Shown in pieces: positions 32,610-38,090 of a stretch of 38,090 nt of DNA. The DNA is from Welwitschia mirabilis (taxonomy: Eukaryota > Gnetophyta > Gnetopsida > Welwitschiales). The notes under the pieces were generated by a model. It was not told where the DNA came from, searched no databases, and was given only the letters and a program-made list of their open reading frames with translations. A program made the translations under genes and the position numbers. The stretch spans positions 297,028,362-297,066,451 of the forward strand of contig JBOZIK010000001.1 in the NCBI GenBank assembly GCA_051453625.1, in the 5' to 3' direction. Position 1 is the stretch's first letter. Each line of letters opens with the position of its first letter.

Positions 32610-33621
32610 TGATGGTTAAAGATTAATAAAGATTCAAGTTCAAGAATCCCTAGATCTAAGCTTGCAAGCTTTAAGATTCATAAAGAATAAAAATATAAAA
32701 AAAGAGAGGAAATAAATGCACTTTCATGGAAAATGGAAAATATCTCCCTCTTTTGCAAGAGGGGAAATGGTCTCTATACATAGGAAAAAAGGCACATAGC
32801 TCAAGATCATAAGGTCACATGATTTATCATTAATAAGTGGCATGAGTAACAAGTGACATTATAGTTAGAAAATGAAATCATATTTATGAATCATCCACCT
32901 TACTAGGTAAGTAGTTTTCTTGGTTTAATTAGCAAAATTAATTACATGCATCATTTCCTCATGGTAGATCCTTCTTAATCTTCCATAGGCTCATAAGTAA
33001 GTTTAATTTATCTAATACATTTAACACAATAATAAATGCATAAATATAAATATTATCACATGGCATAATAAGATGGAATCTTTAATTCTAATGAACAAAA
33101 CAATAAATATGCTATAAGTTAAATGCTCTTACATATCTCAAGAAGATAAAATTCATGGTAAAGTAAACTCTCACATTTATCATTCTTGATCCTAGGCAAG
33201 AATACATATATTTGTTCACATAGTCATTTATTTGATAATGCATAAAACCTATTAATCACACAACACAAAGAAGAAAATGTTTATTTATAATATAGTACAC
33301 CTCTCACATTTACTAAGAATTTAAATAAGTAAATAATATATAAATATATTATTATGTCCTCTTAAAATTTTTAATTTATTAGTTTTATTATGTGATTTTA
33401 ATTCTTTACATAATGTGATTATCTAATTGTAACTATTTAGATAGATTTTTTTTATAAACACTGTCTAACATAATTATTATCATTTTCATGATGAATTACA
33501 AACTAAGGTTAATTTAAAATACCATCTTATTTTGATAGAGCCTTTAAAGATTCTTAGTTTATCATCTAATTAAAATCTTAATATCTAGGTAATTAAGGTT
33601 TAAAAAATATAGGATATGACA
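32610..33621 (-). repeat. 3' LTR of Tekay-type gypsy element
   Basis: On the minus strand it begins TGTCATATCC directly after a purine-rich tract and just downstream of the polyprotein's chromodomain-like tail, as in Tekay/Del elements (start TGTAACA(C/T)CC). A TATA-like TATGTATAGAGACC lies about 830 bases in (around 32780 on the plus strand), followed by a hairpin. The inner boundary near 32610 is a guess based on a minus-strand CATCA, because the 5' LTR is not in the window for comparison. Confidence 0.5.
32745..32765. repeat. hairpin in LTR
   Basis: CCCTCTT and AAGAGGG pair around the loop TTGC, just downstream of the LTR TATA-like site in transcription sense. It could be an R-region stem; its role is not shown. 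Confidence 0.4.
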
Positions 33622-33634
33622 TTCTTTTCGACTT
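33622..33634 (-). promoter_or_regulatory. polypurine tract relic
   Basis: The minus strand reads AAGTCGAAAAGAA immediately before the LTR start. In intact relatives a purine tract here primes plus-strand DNA synthesis. The TC inside the tract is decay or divergence. Confidence 0.5.
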
Positions 33635-33689
33635 AGATTGATTCACTCATAGTAATCAAGATACATAAAGAGATTAAGAACACCTAATT

Positions 33690-33960
33690 ACATATTATAA
33701 TATTCTAAATATTTGGGTAATGATTTTTCATTATTTTTCCTAGCTCTTAAATAGCTTCATCAACATTATGATTACTCTAATATATATTTACTTGATGAAT
33801 ATTCCTACTTTATAAATTAATGGTTGATTAGTCTAGCATTTCCTTCAACTTTTATATAGTTGAACTATCTAGTTTTACTTGAATATGAGGCTAATAACAC
33901 ATGAGAAGAATCTACAGTACCCTTTCTCAGTATACTTACATGGAAAACATTATGCATGTA
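33690..33960 (-). pseudogene. integrase C-terminal extension and chromodomain-like tail
   Basis: HNVFHVSILRKGTVDSSHVL at about 33959-33900 is the conserved end of the Tekay integrase. Beyond it, SYLRARKNNEKSLPKYLEY at about 33745-33690 fits the last helix of the chromodomain-type tail (family: E-ATWE-E--M---YP-LF), with its Trp codons turned into stops. In active chromoviruses this tail guides insertion into heterochromatin. Confidence 0.7.
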
Positions 33961-34148
33961 TAATAATTAATTAGACAAAACAATCTTGTATGTAAGAGGT
34001 CCAGCGCTTTTTAATATTCCAAATGTTGAAATAAATGAAGGAGCTAATTTTGATCTCTTAACTCCTCTTATTATTGATTTTATTGATAACACTTAAAAAA
34101 ATACATGATCATCTATTTTAAACTTAATATATCTTCTTATTACATATT

Positions 34149-34960
34149 TTATTTATTTGTTATTTTTTTAAGTCTGTCTTTAATGATACTTATTTTAATT
34201 TTTATTCCTCGTAACATTTCTAGTCTTATAATCAATCTTTCTTTAGACTCTATCCATGAATTGGGTGCTCTACATTTTCTACCATATAGGGATTTAAATA
34301 GAGCCATTTGAATTGAACTTTGATAACTATTATCACATGAAAATTCTGCCAATAATAGATAATCTTCCCGACTTTTCATGTTATTTATACTACATTCTAT
34401 AATAATATCTTATAAAATTTAATTAAGTATTTCTTCTTGATGATCTATTTGAAGATAAAATACAGTTCTCATATTTAGCTTGATTCCTAGATTTATTTTT
34501 AATTTTTGCCAAAACCTAGAAGTAAATTTTAAATCTCTATCAAAGATAATCAATAAAGGCACATCATTTAAGTAAATAACATTTTAAATATATATCTTAG
34601 ATATATCCTTAGCATCATAAGTAAATTTAACTAGAATGAAATGTGCTAACTTAGTTGCTATATTTATTATCACCATGATAGATTCATTACTTTTTAAGTT
34701 TTTGGAAGTATTACAATGAAACCCATGTAAATTATATTTCATTTATATTCTTAAATATCATGAGGAAAAAGTAATCCTATTAGATTTGTATGTTTTACTT
34801 TAACTTATTGATAATTAAGGCATCTTGACACAAATTCTACTATATCCTTTTTCATTCCTAACCACCAAAATTTTTGTTTCATAGTTTGATACATTTTAGT
34901 TTTTCTAGGATGACTTGCTATAGATAGATTATGAAATTAAAACATTAGCTTATGTCTAAT
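34149..34960 (-). pseudogene. gypsy integrase (degenerate)
   Basis: The zinc-binding end reads SHPRKTKMYQTMKQKFWWLG then MKKDIVEFVSRCLNYQ (34925-34810); the last Cys of the HHCC set is Tyr. The first catalytic Asp block reads IYMGFIVILPK, with Asp changed to Gly at 34721-34723. The second block, IIFDRDLKFTSRFWQKL, keeps its Asp, and YLQIDHQEEI keeps Glu. The open frame 34149-34379 reads LLAEFSCDNSYQSSIQMALF then KSLYGRKCRAPNSW and a basic tail. The loss of two metal-binding residues means no activity even without the stops. Confidence 0.88.
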
Positions 34961-35199
34961 TCCATATACATTAGGAACTATAAATCTTCTCTTAAATATA
35001 ATGATACCATCTAGATTAATACTAATAATATCTAAATCTATTCATTTTTTTAACTGGTCCCTTAATTTTTGATAATTCTCATTATTTTTTATTCCTCTAA
35101 AATAATGGTAGGAATTTGACTTTTGAATTCTCATAATTAATTTAAGATAATCCTATCTAATAAGAGGATCTATAATTTTTTTTCCATTACCTTGATGTT

Positions 35200-35521
35200 A
35201 TAAAATATCTATATCAAAATCACATAAAAATTAAATCCATCGTCTTTACCTAAGGTCTAATTTTGGTTGAGTAAAAATGTAATTTAAATTATTATGATCT
35301 ATCTAAACTAAAAACTTTACACCATATAGATAATATTTCTACAACTTTAAACTAATAATTACTACATCTAATTTAAGATCATGAATAGTATAATTTCTCT
35401 TATGAGTTTTAAGTTGTGTTAGTTCACAAGCTATTACTATTTTATCTTGTTTAATGACTACTCCAAGATTTTCTTGAGATGTATCAATATAAATTAAAAA
35501 GGTCTTTGAACCATTTGGCAT
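35200..35521 (-). pseudogene. gypsy RNase H
   Basis: The frame 35339-35521 begins MPNGSKTFLIYIDTSQENLG, the start of the gypsy RNase H; Asp 13 is the first catalytic residue and is kept. Later NYTIHDLKLDVVI corresponds to the family's NYP-HDLEL-AVV, and its catalytic Glu has become Lys (a G-to-A change). The ATG is internal to the polyprotein. After about 35339 the frame breaks up. Confidence 0.88.
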
Positions 35522-35649
35522 TACTATGATTAAAGCACTAGTTAATCATTCTTTAAGATGATCAAATGATTACTAACATTTTTTTATTTATTGGAAGTCT
35601 TTATTTTTCTTTAAATGCTTATTAATGAAGAATCTATCTTACATACGTT

Positions 35650-36480
35650 AAAGGTAAATTGATGATAGTACCGAACAAGGATAAGAAAGCTTATAACCAT
35701 AATAATATTGATAGGTATTGATCATTTTGTGATTAATATAACTTTATCTCAATTGATAATATACCTTCCTTGAATATTATATGACCTAGAAATTAAATGG
35801 GTTCCTTTCAAAAAGAGTACTTTTTCATGTTAGCATATAATTAATGATTCTATAAAGTTTGTAATACTATTCTCTAGTGTTTCTCATTTTTTTTATAATT
35901 CTTGGAATAAATGATAATATCATTAATAAATACTATTACAAATAAACCAAGATGTGATTAAGAGATGTAATTCATAAGATTCATAAATATTGTAAAGATA
36001 TTAGTTAAACCAAAAGGCATGACAATTAACTCATAAATTTCATAGTAGGTTTTAAACATTATTTTAATGAATTTTTTTAATTTAAACCTAATGATATTTA
36101 AATTGTATATCAACTATTAAGAATACATTAGCTTCATTAAGCTGATAAAAAAGGGTTATCTATTCTTGGTAAAAAATACTTGTTCTTAATAGTAACCTTA
36201 TTTAACTATCTATAATTAATGCGTAATATTAGTATTTCATATTTTTTTTATAAATAATATAGATTCTTCCATGATGATATACTAGGTGAGTAAAGCCTTT
36301 TTGTAAGACTTCTTCAAGTTAAGTTTTAAATTCTTTAATTTCTATAAGAGATATTCTATATGATGCCATAGAGATTGGTTGGGTTTTTGGAATCAATTTG
36401 ATATAAAACTTAACTTCTCAAAGTGGTGGCATTCCTTATAATTATAATGCAAAGACATCCAGATATTCTTAGACTACCAG
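35650..36480 (-). pseudogene. gypsy reverse transcriptase (degenerate)
   Basis: Read downward: EYLDVFAL...GMPPL at 36470-36428 and an IPKTQPISMASYRISLIEIK stretch at about 36400-36335 form the RT entry. Next come YEILILRINYR and LNKVTIKNKYFLPRIDNPF (36240-36147), LIVMPFGLTNIFTIFMNLMN (about 36030-35965) and FVIVFINDIIIYSKNYKKN (about 35945-35890). The catalytic FIDD is FIND, its first Asp codon changed to AAT at 35922-35924. FLGHIIFKEGI near 35790 marks the thumb/connection. Stops replace several Gln and Trp codons. It overlaps no other gene. Confidence 0.9.
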
Positions 36481-36599
36481 TATATTCTTTACTAAAGTTC
36501 CTCCTCTTTTCAAACTACTTGATTTTAAATATAGCACATAAACTAGTGATTTCCTCTTAATTTCTTTTTTTATATATTTTGCATTAATTAAGATCTTCA

Positions 36600-36860
36600 C
36601 TGCTAATTTGTAATAACCTTGAAAGATTAGTCTTTGATCATAATTCATTGTTTCTATGTAATTCTTTTCACAATTTATAACTTCTCTATTCTAAATTAAC
36701 TAATTCATATCCAAAGTAATATCATATTTTCTAAGTTAATAATAATTGGTTGTATCTGAGAGTCTCCCCTACTTATGGATAAAATACAATTTTGAACTTA
36801 TTCATTAACCTTAAACATAGACTTATTTTCTAATTATATGCATCCTTTAATTAGAGAAAA
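36600..36860 (-). pseudogene. gypsy aspartic protease, C-terminal part (degenerate)
   Basis: The minus strand at about 36735-36690 reads YDITLDMN, a stop, LI, a stop, then NREVINCEKNYIETM, the equivalent of the family's D-ILGMDWL---RA-IDC segment after the protease fold. The Trp is a TAG stop and the motif Asp is Asn. The active-site D(S/T)G triad further upstream could not be read. Confidence 0.7.
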
Positions 36861-37084
36861 ACATAATTTTTTTCTTTTAAAAGGAGAAATAAAGTGATTT
36901 ATTACTTCATAGTAAAATAAAATAATTACTTCTTTACTATTAAGTAAAGCCTTAACTTCTATAATAGTGCTCTAAAATTACATCCCTTCATTATCTACTA
37001 CTACTTGAAGCTATCTTATTGATTAAGGAATTTTTGTTATCATTGAATCTTTTTTATTTATTGTCTAAGAAGGCCTTTATTATG

Positions 37085-37140
37085 TAATGAATATTTATTG
37101 CATTATGATGTTCTTTATAGTGGTAGCATTGATATTCATT
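37085..37140 (-). pseudogene. gag zinc-knuckle relic
   Basis: YQCYHYKEHHNAINIHY at about 37137-37085 fits a decayed CX2CX4HX4C knuckle in which the second Cys is Tyr (G-to-A) and spacing is altered. It lies at the expected place between gag and protease. Upstream gag (37150-37550) is too broken to read with confidence. Confidence 0.5.
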
Positions 37141-37150
37141 ATACTAGTCT

Positions 37151-37654
37151 TCGTACTAATACTAACTAGGAATTTATTGAAAGTTGGATCTCTAAGATTA
37201 ATTACTTGCATATCTTTGGCTATGAACATTTCAATTTCTTTTGGATAGAGCATACTTAGATTGACTAAATTTCCTATTTCTACTATCGTTACTATTAATA
37301 TTTTTTTCCTAAAGTGCTAATTCTTATTTAAATTAGGCATATGTGATTAATTTCCCTTAAGGATATGCCTCCATGAAGGATTTTTTTTTTAAATTTCATA
37401 TTATCTTTGCTAGTTTTATTATACTATCTTTAACTTTTCCATAGCCTCTGTTAGTGTTGCAATGCAAATTTATAGGATTTTGATGGTGTATTTTAAGTAC
37501 TTTTATAGGCTTATATGCAATTCTAATAATTATGGAGAGTCGATGGGATGATCATAAAAACAAATAATTCTTGGTATATTTAGAGGTATTGTAGGCATAT
37601 TCTAGTACTTAGTGTTTTGAAGGAGACTAATTTCCTTTATCTAGAGAGCTTGTA
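37151..37654. other. probable decayed gag region, not readable
   Basis: Position suggests gag of the Tekay element, but no capsid motif could be read in any minus frame. Confidence 0.3.
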
Positions 37655-37975
37655 AAGGGTATCATCTCCATTATCATCCCCATGATAGTTAGGATGATAG
37701 CACTATATTATCCTATTATGATAGCAATGTGGACTGAAGCTANNNNNNNNNNTGGGTTGTCATCCATATTATCATCTCCATAACATGAGGTGTGAAAAAA
37801 AATTTAGAGGTGACTATAGGACTGATTACAAAAATGGAATCTAATGACTTATATATTATTATAAGGCATCATCTCTAATTTCATCTCTATGATAGTCAGG
37901 ATGATAACTATTTTGTATAAATGGAACTGAATTATCTTTTAATGGGTCATGTACCCAATTTGGGCTAATAGGATT
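37655..37975. repeat. tandem repeat, about 100-base period, three units
   Basis: Units start near 37657, 37758 and 37863 with variants of TATCATCTCCATTATCATC then CC(C/T)ATGATAGT(T/C)AGGATG. Each has a variant of GGACTGA or GGAACTGA about 60-75 bases later. The first unit is cut by a 10-base gap at 37743-37752, so its true length is unknown. Confidence 0.6.
37743..37752. other. assembly gap (10 N)
   Basis: Ten N inside the first unit of the tandem repeat, consistent with repeat-caused assembly trouble. Confidence 0.95.
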
Positions 37976-38090
37976 TCTTCTATGGCTTTTAAGATTATGA
38001 ATCTAAAATCTTCAATGTAAAACTATATCTACCTCTATTGTACTCACTTCTAATTCATCTTTTATACTAGATATTCATATGATGGACGAT
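37976..38090. other. unassigned window end
   Basis: No feature was recognised in the last bases. Confidence 0.4.

Larger units (their letters stand above)
33640..37140 (-). mobile_element. internal region of Tekay/Del-type Ty3/gypsy retrotransposon
   Basis: Gag zinc-knuckle relic, protease, RT, RNase H, integrase and chromodomain-like tail follow one another on the minus strand in chromovirus order, over about 3.5 kb. Motif wording (YGRKCRAP, HNVFHVSILRK, VTIKNKYFLPRID) is that of the Tekay/Del lineage of chromoviruses. Many stops and frameshifts show it cannot code. The 5' LTR should lie beyond 37.2 kb, possibly outside the window. Confidence 0.9.

Noticed and set aside
34105-34311. 68-codon plus-strand frame
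   Set aside because: Antisense of the gypsy integrase frame 34149-34379.
1-38090. Fungal RIP as the cause of stop codons and AT richness
   Set aside because: The element families (CACTA with transposase-associated domain, Tekay, Athila/Tat) are plant types, and plant CG/CHG methylation explains the pattern.
1-38090. A working host gene or an operon-like novel system
   Set aside because: No frame above about 107 codons lacks N or stops, and the longest open pieces are transposon relics; nothing supports an active multigene system.

Overview
This looks like a heterochromatic, transposon-filled stretch of a flowering-plant nuclear genome. The sequence is very AT-rich. Every protein relic I can identify belongs to a plant-type transposable element: Ty3/gypsy of Tekay/Del type, Ty3/gypsy of Athila/Tat type, Ty1/copia, and a CACTA (En/Spm) transposase with plant-specific N- and C-terminal domains. 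I cannot name the species. I see no intact host gene, no rRNA or tRNA gene and no CRISPR array. All coding relics carry frequent stops and frameshifts, so the insertions are old.

Layout, left to right. 1-1597: unassigned DNA and a 956-base assembly gap inside a CA/CGCA microsatellite. 1598-8028: a large LTR element with two diverged direct LTRs of about 820 bases, a TATA box in the LTR, a degenerate gag-like ORF of an unrecognised family (3220-4590) and no visible pol; it looks like a non-autonomous, LARD-like element. 8031-8207: a short CACTA transposase fragment touching the right LTR. 8440-10390: a minus-strand Athila/Tat-type gag and protease relic. 10391-14189: almost featureless. 14190-14380: a possible tRNA-derived SINE. 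14690-16195: a three-zone tandem array whose central zone alternates 26- and 19-base units, giving a 45-base higher-order repeat. 16196-18499: a promoter-like segment and an unidentified coding relic. 18500-20573: a pair of about 350-base direct repeats bracketing 1.4 kb, perhaps a small LTR element. 20574-23005: nothing assigned. 23006-26655: a minus-strand CACTA element with recognisable transposase-associated, TNP2, DUF4218 and DUF4216 regions and one CACTA terminus. 27495-28425: a plus-strand copia reverse transcriptase/RNase H relic. 29040-29530: a GA microsatellite and a purine-rich minisatellite. 30216-31310: a probable solo LTR. 32610-37140: a minus-strand Tekay-type gypsy element (3' LTR, polypurine tract, chromodomain-like tail, integrase, RNase H, RT, protease, gag zinc-knuckle relic). 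37655-37975: a roughly 100-base tandem repeat.

The relics decay in a consistent way. CG and CAG/CTG sites are scarce, many stops sit where glutamine or tryptophan is expected, and G-to-A changes hit catalytic residues in both reverse transcriptases. This fits long-term cytosine methylation and deamination in CG and CHG contexts. The most unusual items are the 45-base alternating satellite with a probable decayed TGACGTCA core, the pol-less LTR element with its unfamiliar gag-like protein, and the unidentified relic at 17222-17945.
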